From positions 1-64,000 of the forward strand of contig CAVWFR010000034.1 of assembly GCA_963754305.1 (NCBI GenBank): a DNA stretch of 64,000 nucleotides, written 5' to 3'. Positions within the stretch are counted from its first letter, which is position 1, and every line of letters begins with the position of its first letter. This document shows, in pieces, positions 15,646-24,406 of this stretch. Both the position numbers and the translations under genes were made by a program. This stretch comes from DATEDA01 sp963754305 (GTDB lineage Bacteria; Pseudomonadota; Gammaproteobacteria; Burkholderiales; SG8-39). Below the pieces are notes generated by a model, which saw only the letters and a program-made list of their open reading frames with translations, did no database searches and was not told the DNA's origin.

Positions 15646-16302
15646 TCAGAAATTCCGGCGGGTGAGGGTCAGCGTGTCGCCGATCCGCCGCATCTCCACG
15701 CCGTTCAGGAAGCTCATCCCGATCAGCGTGATCGAGAGCTGCTCCTTCCCGCCCTCCATCACCACCCCGTCGACGTTGTGCAGCGTGATGTCGCCGACGC
15801 GCACGGTCGCCAGGTTGATCCGGTAGGCGGTCTTGGTACCGGCGGCGGTGGCGATCTTGATCTGCGGCGCCCCGGCGTAGGCGATAGACATCCGCCGGGC
15901 CTCGTCCCCGGACAACGCGACCGCCGTCGCACCGGTGTCGATCACCGCCTGGGTTGCGACGCCGTTGACGTGGGCGGTGGTGATGAAGTGCCCGGCCCGG
16001 TCGGCCTTCAGCTCGGCGCTCGCGATCGTCGACTGGCCGAGCCCCAGGCTCAGCACCCGGCCCTCGATCTCGATGACCGCCTTGTCGCGGTCGGCGCTCA
16101 CCAGGCGCACGCCCTCCGGGGAGCTCTGGCCGGCACGCAAGGCCCGCACGGCGGTGCCGTTGACGAGGAGTTGCGCGCGGTCGCGCTCGAGCGACATGAC
16201 GAGCACGGTCGTCGCGGACGCGCTGCTCGCCCAGAGGACGGCGGCGAGCGATACGGCAGCGCCGATGCCGCGGCGGCCGGTGATTCCGGGCGTGCATTCC
16301 AT
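15646..16302 (-). CDS. Retropepsin-like aspartic protease, TIGR02281-type (copy 2)
   Basis: This 218-residue exported protein is related throughout to the protein at 10353-10997. It has a signal peptide (MECTPGITGRRGIGAAVSLA, then AVLWASSASA), the shared RALRAGQSSPEGVRLVSADRD block, the active site VIDTGATAVALS and the closing LIGMSFLNGVEMRRIGDT. GGAGGG lies 10-15 bases before the chosen ATG. An in-frame ATG at 16320 is an alternative start. The two copies face each other across the sugar-acid-like operon. Function is unknown. Confidence 0.85.
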   Translation of the reverse strand: MECTPGITGRRGIGAAVSLAAVLWASSASATTVLVMSLERDRAQLLVNGTAVRALRAGQSSPEGVRLVSADRDKAVIEIEGRVLSLGLGQSTIASAELKADRAGHFITTAHVNGVATQAVIDTGATAVALSGDEARRMSIAYAGAPQIKIATAAGTKTAYRINLATVRVGDITLHNVDGVVMEGGKEQLSITLIGMSFLNGVEMRRIGDTLTLTRRNF

Positions 16303-16604
16303 CCTGGTTCCCTCCGTCATCGGGTTGGGATCAACGTCAGCCGGTTGCCCCTGTCGCTCGAGCTCGATTGGTGGCGGCCCCGGCATCGACGACAACCGCG
16401 AGCGCCAACGCCGCCAGCGCGGCGCGCGGCCGCGCCGCGAGAGCGCCAAAGGCGAAGGCCGCGCAGATGGCCGCAGGAGACGAGCGGGGAGACATCCCCG
16501 CATGGTGTCAAAAGGCCGGTGCGTCAGGAAGCCCCGCGTGCAGCGCGGCGTGACGTGTTCGTCGCCCCGGAAGCGCTCGGGCGCACGCCCCGCGCGGAGG
16601 CCGG
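16303..16604. other. Intergenic stretch without a supported gene
   Basis: These roughly 300 bases lie upstream of the second retropepsin-like gene and downstream of folE2. Open frames exist on both strands but are compositionally biased (Ala- or Arg-rich) and have no ribosome-binding site or recognisable similarity. No clear promoter or terminator could be picked out. Confidence 0.5.
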
Positions 16605-17414
16605 TCAGACGTCCCGGGTCTTGTCGCGCTCGATCAGCGCGTAGGCGGAGTGATTGTGGATCGACTCGAAGTTCTCGGACTCGACCCGATACCAGTCGAT
16701 GCGGGCGTCGGCGTTCAGCCGCGCGGCGACATCGCGCACCATGTCCTCGACGAACTTCGGGTTGTCGTAGGCGCGCTCCGTGACGTGCTTCTCGTCCGGG
16801 CGCTTGAGCAGACCGTAGAGCTCGGACGAGGCCTCGGCTTCGGCGCAGGCGACGAGATCCTCGATCCAGACGAAGCTCTTCGTGCGGGCGGTAACCGTCA
16901 CGTGCGAGCGCTGGTTGTGCGCGCCGTAGTCGGAGATCCCCTTGGAGCACGGGCAGAGGCTCGTCACCGGCACGACGACCTTCATGGTGAAGCTCTGGCG
17001 GCCGCTCTCGATCGCGCCGACGAACGAGACGTCGTAGTCCATGAGGCTCTGGACGCCGGAGATCGGCGCGGCCTTGTTGACGAAGTACGGGAAGTTCATC
17101 TCGACGTGCCCCGAGTCGGCTTCGAGCCGCCCGACCATCTCGAGGAGCATCGCCTTGAAGCTCTCGACCGAGATCTCGCGCTCGTGCGCATTCAGGATCT
17201 CGACGAAGCGCGACATATGGGTGCCCTTGAAGTGGTGGGGCAGCCCGACATACATGTTGAACGTCGCGATGGTGTGCTGCACGCCGCCGCCCTTCACCGC
17301 GACCTGGATCGGATGCCGGATCGCCTTGATCCCGACCTTGTCGATTGCGAGTCGGCGGCTGTCCGCGCTGGCCTGGACGTCGGGGATGGGTGCGAGCGGG
17401 TCGCGCGTGTTCAT
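16605..17414 (-). CDS. folE2: GTP cyclohydrolase FolE2 (type IB)
   Basis: This 269-residue enzyme converts GTP to 7,8-dihydroneopterin triphosphate, the entry step of folate synthesis. It is the metal-flexible type IB enzyme that replaces zinc-dependent FolE in many bacteria. Diagnostic stretches are DKVGIKAIRHPIQV, MSRFVEILNAHEREIS, VTSLCPCSKGISDYGAHNQRS with the metal-binding Cys, and ESENFESIHNHSAYA near the C-terminus. It lies 109 bases downstream of dxs on the same strand. thyA and folA, also folate-linked, lie elsewhere in the window. Confidence 0.96.
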   Translation of the reverse strand: MNTRDPLAPIPDVQASADSRRLAIDKVGIKAIRHPIQVAVKGGGVQHTIATFNMYVGLPHHFKGTHMSRFVEILNAHEREISVESFKAMLLEMVGRLEADSGHVEMNFPYFVNKAAPISGVQSLMDYDVSFVGAIESGRQSFTMKVVVPVTSLCPCSKGISDYGAHNQRSHVTVTARTKSFVWIEDLVACAEAEASSELYGLLKRPDEKHVTERAYDNPKFVEDMVRDVAARLNADARIDWYRVESENFESIHNHSAYALIERDKTRDV

Positions 17415-17523
17415 GCGGAGGATCTTCTTCGTCGTGTGCAGGGCGGAGTACGGCGCAGGGGTGTACGACGACTTGCTTGCATCGAATGCGGCGAGTTTAG
17501 CACGGCGGTCCGCCGCGACCGGC

Positions 17524-19404
17524 TCAGGCGGCGCGGATCGACGGCCCGGGCGCGGCCTCCGCGAGACGCTTGCGAATCGCGGCGAGGATGCCGTCCTTAT
17601 TGAGGCCGGCGGCCGCCAGCAGCTGGTTTTGATCGCCGTGATCGATGAAGCGATCGGGGAGCCCGAGATGCAGCATCGGGGCCGCGATGCCCTGCGCGGC
17701 GAGGCTCTCGGCCACCGCGCTTCCCGCCCCGCCCATGACCACGTTGTCCTCCACGGTCACGACGAGCGCATGGGAGCGCGCCAGCTCGACCACGAGCTCG
17801 TCGTCGAGCGGCTTCACGAACCGCATGTTGACGACGGTCGCGTCGAGCTCCTCGCCCGCCTCGAGCGCGGGCTTGAGCACGGTGCCGAACGCGAGGATCG
17901 CGACCCGCCGGCCCTCGCGGCGCAGCTCGCCCTTGCCGACCGGGAGCGCCCGCATGTCTTTCTCGACCGCCACGCCCGGTCCACCACCGCGTGGGTAGCG
18001 CACCGCCGCCGGCGTATCGAGGAGATACCCGGTGTAGAGCATCTGCCGGCACTCGTTCTCGTCCGCGGGCGCCATCACCGTGATCCCCGGGATACAGCGC
18101 AGGTACGAGAGATCGTACGCGCCGTGATGGGTCTGGCCGTCGGCACCGACGAGTCCCGCCCGGTCGAGCGCGAAGAGCACCGGGAGGCTCTGGATCTCCA
18201 CGTCGTGGATGAACTGGTCGTAGGCGCGCTGCAGGAACGTGGAGTAGATCGCGACCACCGGCTTCATGCCCTCGCAGGCGATCCCGGCGGCAAAGGTGAC
18301 GGCGTGCTGTTCGGCGATGCCGACGTCGAAGTACCGGTCCGGAAAGCGCTCGGCGAAAGCGACGAGCCCGGATCCCTCGCGCATCGCCGGCGTGATGCCG
18401 ATCACCCGCGGATCGCGCTCGGCCATGTCGCACAGCCAGTCGCCGAAGACCTGAGTGAAGGACGGCTTCCCGCCCGACTTCCCGCCGGTGATGCCGGCAT
18501 CGGGCTCGAATTTCGAGACGCCGTGGTAGAGGACCGGATCGGCCTCGGCGAGCTTGTAGCCCTGGCCCTTGGTCGTGACGATGTGCAGGAACTGCGGGCC
18601 CTTCAGCTCCTTGATGTTCTTCAGCGTCGGGATCAGCGAGTCGAGGTCGTGGCCGTCGATGGGGCCGATGTAGTTGAAGCCGAACTCCTCGAACATGGTC
18701 GAGGGGACGACCATGCCCTTGGCGTGCTCCTCGACCCGTTTCGCGAGCTCCCACAGCGGCGGCATCGGCGAGAGCATCCGCTCCGCGGCCTTGCGCGCCG
18801 CGGCGTAGAACCGGCCCGACACCAGCCGCGCGAGGTAGCGGTTCATCCCGCCGAGCGACGGCGAGATCGACATGTCGTTGTCGTTCAGGATCACCAGGAA
18901 ATCGGCGTCCGCGCCGCCGGCGTTGTTCATCGCCTCGAAGGCCATTCCGGCCGACATCGCGCCGTCGCCGATCACCGCGATCGCGCGGCGGCTCTCGCCC
19001 TTGCGCCGCGCGGCGACCGCCATGCCGAGCGCGGCACTGATCGAGGTGCTGGAGTGCGCGGTGCCGAAGGTGTCGTACACGGATTCGCTGCGCCGGGGGA
19101 AGCCCGAGATGCCGCCGAGCATCCGCAGTCGCGACATCGCTTCGCGCCGGCCGGTGAGGATCTTGTGCGGATAGGTCTGGTGGCCCACGTCCCACACGAT
19201 CCGGTCTTCCGGCGTGTTGAACACGTAGTGCAGCGCAATCGTCAGCTCGACGGTGCCGAGATTCGACGACAGGTGTCCGCCGGTCTTGCTCACCGACTCG
19301 AGCACGAAGGCGCGCAGCTCGACGGCGAGGTCGCGCAGCGCTTTGCGATCGAGCTTGCGCAGGTCGGCCGGCTCGTTGATCGTCTGGAGAAGCTCGTAGG
19401 CCAC
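17524..19404 (-). CDS. dxs: 1-deoxy-D-xylulose-5-phosphate synthase
   Basis: This 626-residue thiamine-diphosphate enzyme condenses pyruvate and glyceraldehyde 3-phosphate, the first step of the MEP isoprenoid pathway. It has the N-terminal LSSNLGTVELTIALHYVF block with WDVGHQTYPHKILTGR. VIGDGAMSAGMAFEAMNNAG is the ThDP/Mg site, and VGIAEQHAVTFAAGIACEG contains the catalytic Glu. DRAGLVGADGQTHHGAYDLS is the transketolase-like region. Length and domain order are normal. ispA lies upstream, as in many betaproteobacteria, so the operon supplies isoprenoid precursors. Confidence 0.98.
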   Translation of the reverse strand: MAYELLQTINEPADLRKLDRKALRDLAVELRAFVLESVSKTGGHLSSNLGTVELTIALHYVFNTPEDRIVWDVGHQTYPHKILTGRREAMSRLRMLGGISGFPRRSESVYDTFGTAHSSTSISAALGMAVAARRKGESRRAIAVIGDGAMSAGMAFEAMNNAGGADADFLVILNDNDMSISPSLGGMNRYLARLVSGRFYAAARKAAERMLSPMPPLWELAKRVEEHAKGMVVPSTMFEEFGFNYIGPIDGHDLDSLIPTLKNIKELKGPQFLHIVTTKGQGYKLAEADPVLYHGVSKFEPDAGITGGKSGGKPSFTQVFGDWLCDMAERDPRVIGITPAMREGSGLVAFAERFPDRYFDVGIAEQHAVTFAAGIACEGMKPVVAIYSTFLQRAYDQFIHDVEIQSLPVLFALDRAGLVGADGQTHHGAYDLSYLRCIPGITVMAPADENECRQMLYTGYLLDTPAAVRYPRGGGPGVAVEKDMRALPVGKGELRREGRRVAILAFGTVLKPALEAGEELDATVVNMRFVKPLDDELVVELARSHALVVTVEDNVVMGGAGSAVAESLAAQGIAAPMLHLGLPDRFIDHGDQNQLLAAAGLNKDGILAAIRKRLAEAAPGPSIRAA

Positions 19405-19449
19405 GGGCTGAGAAACCGGAAGCTAGTCTGGGCGGATTGTAACGCCAGG

Positions 19450-19544
19450 CTTCATGCTGCGAGGGCGCACACCCTCTCGCTCCCCGAGAATCTCTCGCAA
19501 GTCATCGCAACGCGAGGGGGCAGACACCTTCGGGCTCCCCGAGG
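19450..19544. repeat. Short dispersed repeat, copy 2 with a second imperfect unit
   Basis: The unit at 19450-19488 (CTTCATGCTGCGAGGGCGCA and following) closely matches 10999-11044. A second, looser unit of the same pattern (GCGAGGGGGCAGACACCTTC and following, ending GGCTCCCCGAGG) lies at 19511-19544. Both consist of GAGGG...CCC-type pairings ending in CTCCCCGAG. They lie between ispA and dxs on the minus strand, where a processing or attenuation hairpin is possible. Confidence 0.5.
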
Positions 19545-19566
19545 CCAGAGAAAAGGCGCTTTCTCG

Positions 19567-20469
19567 CTAGAACTCCCGGGTCACGATGAAGTCGACGAGA
19601 TCGCCGAGGCGCGCCGCGCGCGACCCGAACGCCTCCAGCGCGGCATGCGCGTCGCGGCGGAGCGTCTGCGCGAGATCGCGGGCACGCGCGAGCCCGAGGA
19701 GCGTTACGTACGTCGGCTTGCCCTGCGCTGCATCCTTGCCGGCGGTCTTGCCGAGCGTCGCCGTCGGCGCCGCCGCGTCGAGTACGTCGTCGACGACCTG
19801 AAATGCGAGCCCCACGCACTTCGCGTAGCGATCGAGCGCCGCCGCTGCCGCGGGCTCCAACGGCGTTCCGCACCGCGCCCCGAGCACGACGGAGGCGCGG
19901 ATCAGCGCGCCGGTCTTGAGGATGTGCATGAACTCGAGCTCCGGCAAGGTCAGCGGCTTCCCTACCGCCGCGAGATCGATCGCCTGGCCGCCCGCCATGC
20001 CGCGCGTCCCGCTCGCAACCGCGAGCAGGTGGAGCATCTCGAGCTGCGCCGCCGGCTCGTCCGCGAGCCGGGTGGCGGCCAGCAGCTCGAAGGCGAGCGA
20101 CTGCAGGCCGTCCCCGACCAGCAGTGCGGTGGCCTCGTCGAATTCGAGGTGCACGGTAGGTTTCCCACGGCGCAAGACATCGTCGTCCATGCAGGGCAGA
20201 TCGTCGTGGACGAGCGAGTACGCGTGGATCAGCTCGAGCGAGCACGCGACCGCGTCGAGCCGCTCCGGCGCGGCACCTGCCAGCTCGCCGGCGGCGAACG
20301 CGAGCATCGGCCGCACCCGCTTGCCGCGCCCGAGGACGGCATAGCGCATCGCCTCGTGCAGTCGCTGCGGAACGTGGTCGCCGCCGGGGAGCACGCGCTC
20401 GAGCGCGCGCTCGACGCGCGACTGGATGTGCACCATCCAGTCGCGGAGGTCAACCTTCGGCGTCGTCAC
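19567..20469 (-). CDS. ispA: Farnesyl diphosphate synthase (short-chain polyprenyl synthetase)
   Basis: This 300-residue trans-prenyltransferase joins isopentenyl diphosphate to allylic diphosphates to give farnesyl diphosphate. The first Asp-rich motif lies in YSLVHDDLPCMDDDVLRRGK near residues 84-103. The second is FQVVDDVLDAAAPTATLGK. GRGKRVRPML and GMAGGQAIDL are also family signatures. The start overlaps the 3' end of xseB by 20 bases, the usual xseB-ispA coupling. dxs lies downstream, so the three form an isoprenoid operon. Confidence 0.96.
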   Translation of the reverse strand: MTTPKVDLRDWMVHIQSRVERALERVLPGGDHVPQRLHEAMRYAVLGRGKRVRPMLAFAAGELAGAAPERLDAVACSLELIHAYSLVHDDLPCMDDDVLRRGKPTVHLEFDEATALLVGDGLQSLAFELLAATRLADEPAAQLEMLHLLAVASGTRGMAGGQAIDLAAVGKPLTLPELEFMHILKTGALIRASVVLGARCGTPLEPAAAAALDRYAKCVGLAFQVVDDVLDAAAPTATLGKTAGKDAAQGKPTYVTLLGLARARDLAQTLRRDAHAALEAFGSRAARLGDLVDFIVTREF

Positions 20470-20704
20470 CGGGCAGGGCCTTCAGCGCCTCGTCCTCGAG
20501 TATCCGCACTTGCGCTTGCGCCTGTGCGAGCCGTCCCTGGCAGTATTTCGCCAGCTCGATCCCGCGCTGGTGCGCAGCGAGCGACTGCTCGAGCGGGAGC
20601 GTACCGGCCTCCATCGATTGCACGATCTTCTCCAGCTCGGCGAGCGCCGCCTCGAAGCTCTTGGGCGCGTCGTCGGCGGGGGCATCGGCAGTGGTCTTTG
20701 CCAT
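20450..20704 (-). CDS. xseB: Exodeoxyribonuclease VII small subunit
   Basis: XseB, 84 residues, is the small subunit of exonuclease VII, which degrades single-stranded DNA with XseA. The start is MAKTTADAPADDAPKSFEAA. The conserved core is FEAALAELEKIVQSMEAGTL, then PLEQSLAAHQRGIELAKYCQ and RLAQAQAQVRIL, a helical hairpin. It overlaps ispA downstream and is 8 bases downstream of the carbamoylase gene, so it is transcribed with both. The large subunit gene is not in this window. Confidence 0.95.
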   Translation of the reverse strand: MAKTTADAPADDAPKSFEAALAELEKIVQSMEAGTLPLEQSLAAHQRGIELAKYCQGRLAQAQAQVRILEDEALKALPGDDAEG

Positions 20705-20712
20705 CGGGTGCC

Positions 20713-21984
20713 TCAAGTCGCGTCGACTACGCCGGCGCGCGCGAGCATCGCCTGTGCGAGCACGTTGCAGCCGGCGGCGAGGTCGGAAGGGGTCGCATCC
20801 TCGATCTCGTTGTGACTGATGCCGCCCGCACAGGGGACGAAGATCATCGCGGCCGGGGCGACGCGCGCGACGTAGACCGCGTCGTGGCCGGCGCCGCTCA
20901 CGATGTCGAGGTGCCGGAAGCCAAGGCGGCGCGTCGCGCCCCGCACGGCGGCAACGCAAGCGGCATCGAAGTGGCATGGTGGGAAGTACACCACCTGCTC
21001 GACCGCGATGGCGACGTTCGTCTCACCGGCCACCCGCTCGCAGGCGGTGCGCAGCGCCGCGTCCATCCCGAGCAGCCCGTCGTCGGTCGCATGGCGGAAA
21101 TCGACCGAGAATTTCACTTCGCCGGGAACGACGTTCCGCGAGTTGGGGCCGACCTGCATGAAGCCTACGGTGCCGCGCCCGTCGGGCGCGAACGCCAGCG
21201 CAATTCGGTTCACCTCACCGACCAGCCGCGCGGCTGCCAGCAACGCATCCTTCCGCAACCGCATCGGTGTTGGGCCGGCGTGCGCGTTCATGCCCGTCAC
21301 CGTCACGTCGTACCAGCGCTGACCCAGCGCGCCGGTGACGACCCCAATCGTGTTGCCGCTGTCTTCGAGCACCGGGCCCTGCTCGATGTGCGCTTCGAAA
21401 TAGGCGCCGACCGGCGTGCCCGCGGGCGCAGTGCCGGCATAGCCGATCCGCGCGAGCTCGTCCCCGACCGAGCGGCCCTCCAGGTCGGTGCGCCGCAGAA
21501 CCTCGGCAAGCGGGAAGACGCCGGCGAACACGCCCGAGCCCATCATCACCGGCGTGAATCGCGTGCCCTCCTCGTTCGTCCACACCGCCACTTCCATCGG
21601 CGCCGCGGTCCGCAGCCCGCGATCGTTCAGCGTGCGCACGACCTCGAGCCCGGCGAGCACGCCGTAGGTGCCGTCGAACTTGCCGCCGGAGGGCTGCGTG
21701 TCGATGTGGCTGCCGGCGACGACCGGCGGCCGTGCCGGATCGCACCCGGCGCGGCGCCCGAAGATGTTGCCGATCGGGTCGACGCACACCGCCAGCCCGG
21801 CGTCTCGGAACCATTCGACGACCCGGTCGCGGCCGGCGCGGTCGAGATCGGTGAGCGCGATGCGCCGCACGCCCCCGAGCGGCGTCGCGCCGATCTTCGC
21901 CAGGTCCAGCAGCGACCGCCACAGCCGATCGGCGTCGATCCGGAGCTCGGCGATCCGCGAATCGCTGCTCGCGACTTCGCTCAT
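20713..21984 (-). CDS. M20-family Zn-dependent N-carbamoyl-amino-acid hydrolase (allantoate amidohydrolase/beta-ureidopropionase type)
   Basis: This 423-residue metallo-amidase belongs to the hydantoinase/carbamoylase (AmaB, AllC, PydC) group of the M20 family. The start is MSEVASSDSRIAELRIDADR. Metal ligands appear in VVAGSHIDTQPSGGKFDGTYG (His, Asp), WTNEEGTRF (Glu pair) and FEAHIEQGPVLE. GMNAHAGPTPM is the dimer-domain His loop, and GGISHNEIEDATPSD carries the last His. Substrates of this group are N-carbamoyl amino acids, N-carbamoyl-beta-alanine or allantoate. Because the gene upstream looks like beta-alanine:pyruvate aminotransferase, N-carbamoyl-beta-alanine is my preferred guess; allantoate is the alternative. 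Confidence 0.9.
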   Translation of the reverse strand: MSEVASSDSRIAELRIDADRLWRSLLDLAKIGATPLGGVRRIALTDLDRAGRDRVVEWFRDAGLAVCVDPIGNIFGRRAGCDPARPPVVAGSHIDTQPSGGKFDGTYGVLAGLEVVRTLNDRGLRTAAPMEVAVWTNEEGTRFTPVMMGSGVFAGVFPLAEVLRRTDLEGRSVGDELARIGYAGTAPAGTPVGAYFEAHIEQGPVLEDSGNTIGVVTGALGQRWYDVTVTGMNAHAGPTPMRLRKDALLAAARLVGEVNRIALAFAPDGRGTVGFMQVGPNSRNVVPGEVKFSVDFRHATDDGLLGMDAALRTACERVAGETNVAIAVEQVVYFPPCHFDAACVAAVRGATRRLGFRHLDIVSGAGHDAVYVARVAPAAMIFVPCAGGISHNEIEDATPSDLAAGCNVLAQAMLARAGVVDAT

Positions 21985-21992
21985 CCGCAAGC

Positions 21993-23390
21993 CTACCGCG
22001 CGGCCCGGATCGCGGCGCGGATCCCGTCCACCATCCGCGCGAGCTCCTGCTCGGTCGAGATGAACGGCGGGCCGACGGCGATAGTGTCGCCGGTGAAGCG
22101 GAGGCACTGCCCCTCGCGCAGGCCCTGCTCGAACACCTTGAGCGCACGCAGACCCGGCTGGCCGGGGATCGGCTCGAGATCGACCGCGGCCGCAAGCCCG
22201 AGGTTGCGGATGTCGAGGACGCCCGGCTCGCCCGCGAGCGAGTGGATCGCGTCCTGCAGCACGCGTTCGAGCACGCGTACGCGCGCGAACGTGCCCTCTT
22301 CCTCGAGGATGTCGAGCGTCGCGTGTCCTGCGGCCACCGCCATCGGATGCCCGGAGTACGTGTACCCGTGGAAGAACTCGACCAGGTGCTCCGGGCCGGT
22401 CATGAAAGCGTCGTAGATCTCCTTGCGGACGATCACCCCGCCGAGCGGGACCGCGGCGTTGTTCACCCCCTTGGCGAAGACGATCATGTCCGGCACCACG
22501 CCGAAGCGCTCGGCGGCGAACGCCGCGCCCATGCGGCCGAAGCCGGTGATCACCTCGTCGAAGATCAGGAGGATCCCGTGCTGTGTGCACAGTTCGCGCA
22601 GCCGCTCGAGATAGCCGACCGGGGGCACGATCACCCCCGCCGACCCCTGCATCGGCTCGACGATCACGGCCGCGATCGTGGACGCATCGTGCAGCGCGAC
22701 GATCCGCGACAGCTCGTCGGCGAGATGCGCGCCCCACTTCGGCTGGCCGCGCGAGAACGCCATCTCGGCGAGATTGTGCGTATGCGGCAGATGATCGACG
22801 CCGGGCAGCTGCGCGGACGGAAAGGTCTTGCGGTTCGCGGCCATCCCGCCGACGGAGATCCCGCCGAAGCCGACGCCGTGATAGCCGCGCTCGCGGCCGA
22901 TGAAGCGCATCCGCGCCGCCTCGCCGCGCACGCGATGGTAGGCGAGCGCGATCTTGAGCGAGGTATCGACCGCCTCCGAGCCGGAGTTGACGAAGAAGAC
23001 GTGCTCGAGCCCGGCCGGGGCCAGCGCCGCGACCCGCGCGGCGAGACGGAACGTCTCGGGGTAGCCCATCTGGAACGCCGGGCTGTAGTCCATCGTCTCG
23101 AACTGCACCTTGAGCGCTTGCGCGATGCGCGGATGACCGTGGCCGAGCCCGACGCACCACAGGCCCGAGAGGCAGTCGAAGAGCCGATCGCCCTCGACGG
23201 TGGTGTAGTAGGCGCCTTTCGCGGAGGCGAGCAGCCTGCGCTCGTGATGCCGCTTGAAGTAGCGGTTGTGCGAGAACGGCATCCAGTAAGCGTCGAGGTC
23301 GACGGCGAGGTCCTCGACACGAGGGGCAAGAGCAGGGGCAAGAGCAGGGGCAAGAGCGGCTGGCACCTTCGGCGGCACGATCTCGTTCAT
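21993..23390 (-). CDS. Class III omega-aminotransferase (beta-alanine:pyruvate type)
   Basis: This 465-residue PLP enzyme of fold type I moves amino groups from omega-amino acids such as beta-alanine to pyruvate. It has YWMPFSHNRYFKRHHERRLL, FFVNSGSEAVDTSLKIAL (cofactor phosphate region), ERGYHGVGFGG, LLIFDEVITGFGRMG (PLP-binding Asp) and FAKGVNNAAVPLG with the Schiff-base Lys. WMPFS and RYHGVGFGGISVGG favour the omega-APT branch. Near the N-terminus APALAPALAPALAP comes from a short DNA tandem repeat. It is 8 bases upstream of the carbamoylase, suggesting the last two steps of reductive pyrimidine breakdown. Confidence 0.92.
   Translation of the reverse strand: MNEIVPPKVPAALAPALAPALAPRVEDLAVDLDAYWMPFSHNRYFKRHHERRLLASAKGAYYTTVEGDRLFDCLSGLWCVGLGHGHPRIAQALKVQFETMDYSPAFQMGYPETFRLAARVAALAPAGLEHVFFVNSGSEAVDTSLKIALAYHRVRGEAARMRFIGRERGYHGVGFGGISVGGMAANRKTFPSAQLPGVDHLPHTHNLAEMAFSRGQPKWGAHLADELSRIVALHDASTIAAVIVEPMQGSAGVIVPPVGYLERLRELCTQHGILLIFDEVITGFGRMGAAFAAERFGVVPDMIVFAKGVNNAAVPLGGVIVRKEIYDAFMTGPEHLVEFFHGYTYSGHPMAVAAGHATLDILEEEGTFARVRVLERVLQDAIHSLAGEPGVLDIRNLGLAAAVDLEPIPGQPGLRALKVFEQGLREGQCLRFTGDTIAVGPPFISTEQELARMVDGIRAAIRAAR
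23328..23359 (-). repeat. 12-bp tandem repeat inside the aminotransferase gene
   Basis: The 12-base unit GGGGCAAGAGCA (plus-strand reading) is repeated almost three times and encodes Ala-Pro-Ala-Leu repeats near residues 10-22 of the aminotransferase, ahead of the folded core. Such slippage-prone repeats may vary in copy number between strains without harming the enzyme. Confidence 0.7.
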
Positions 23391-23519
23391 CGGTACGGTC
23401 CTTCGTACGAGGGAGGAAACAAGGGCGCGCGAACCCCCTTGCAGACCTCCCGATTTCAGACTTGGCTCGCTCTCGGCGAGGGTCGGATTATCGCCCGGTC
23501 CTGCTATAGTCGGCAGGCG

Positions 23520-24365
23520 ATGTTCACGACGCTCGTCAGCACCGAAACGCTGGCCGCTCACGTCGACGATCCGCGCTGGATCGTCTTCGACTGCCGCCAC
23601 GACCTCGCACAGCCCGGACTGGGCCGGACCGAGTATCTGCAGTCGCACATCCCCGGCGCCCGGTTCATGCATATGGACGAGGACCTCGCGGGCCCGGTCA
23701 CCGGGACGAACGGCCGGCATCCGCTGCCGGACCCCGTTCGATTCGCAGCGCGACTCGGCGCCGCCGGTGTCGGCGCGGACACGCAAGTCGTCGCGTATGA
23801 CGCGCAAGGGGGCGTGAACGCGGCGCGCCTGTGGTGGATGCTCCGCTGGCTGGGGCACGATGCGGCCGCCGTGCTCGACGGCGGATTCATCAAGTGGCAG
23901 CGCGAGGAGCATCCCGTAACCGCCGCGTTGCCGCCGGTCGTGCCCGCGCGGTTCGAGGCGCGCTTGCGACCGCTCGCCGTCGATGCCGCTTTCGTGCTTG
24001 CGCATCTCCAGGACCGGGGCGTGACGCTCGTCGACGCGCGCTCGGGCGAGCGCTACCGCGGGGAGTCCGAGCCGATCGATCCGGTCGCCGGCCACATCCC
24101 CGGGTCGCTCAACCGCTTCGTCCGCGACAATCTGGACGGCGGCGTGTTCAAGCCGGCGGAGCGCCTGCGCGCCGAGTGGCAGACCCTGCTCGACGGGCTC
24201 CCGCCGGAGGCGACGGTGCACTCGTGCGGTTCGGGCGTGGCCGCCTGCCACAACCTGCTCGCGATGGAGGTCGCCGGGCTCGCGGGGAGCAGGCTGTACC
24301 CCGGGTCTTGGAGCGAATGGATCGCCGACCCGGCGCGCCCCCGGGCCACGGGCGGGCAGCCGTGA
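23520..24365 (+). CDS. Thiosulfate/3-mercaptopyruvate sulfurtransferase (tandem rhodanese)
   Basis: This 281-residue protein has two rhodanese domains. The first (about 5-135) has YDAQGGVNAARLWWMLRWLG and no catalytic Cys. The second (about 160-275) contains LVDARSGERYRGESEP, AGHIPGSLNR and the active-site Cys236 in VHSCGSGVAACHN. It transfers sulfane sulfur from thiosulfate or 3-mercaptopyruvate to an acceptor. The CGSGVA loop resembles the mercaptopyruvate type, but the substrate cannot be fixed. The gene is divergent from the aminotransferase; a TATAGT hexamer at 23503-23508 may be its -10 element, without a good -35. Confidence 0.93.
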   Translation: MFTTLVSTETLAAHVDDPRWIVFDCRHDLAQPGLGRTEYLQSHIPGARFMHMDEDLAGPVTGTNGRHPLPDPVRFAARLGAAGVGADTQVVAYDAQGGVNAARLWWMLRWLGHDAAAVLDGGFIKWQREEHPVTAALPPVVPARFEARLRPLAVDAAFVLAHLQDRGVTLVDARSGERYRGESEPIDPVAGHIPGSLNRFVRDNLDGGVFKPAERLRAEWQTLLDGLPPEATVHSCGSGVAACHNLLAMEVAGLAGSRLYPGSWSEWIADPARPRATGGQP

Positions 24366-24406
24366 CGCGCTTCGGGTCGGCCACCGCCGCGTCGTAGCGC
24401 CCGTCG

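Noticed and set aside
16368..16553. A 61-codon Ala-rich plus-strand frame
   Set aside because: It has no ribosome-binding site, low complexity and no recognisable similarity.
17041..22416. A 1791-codon plus-strand open frame
   Set aside because: It is antisense to folE2, dxs, ispA, xseB and the two catabolic genes, is extremely rich in Arg, Ala, His and Asp, and matches no fold. High GC leaves such frames open by chance.
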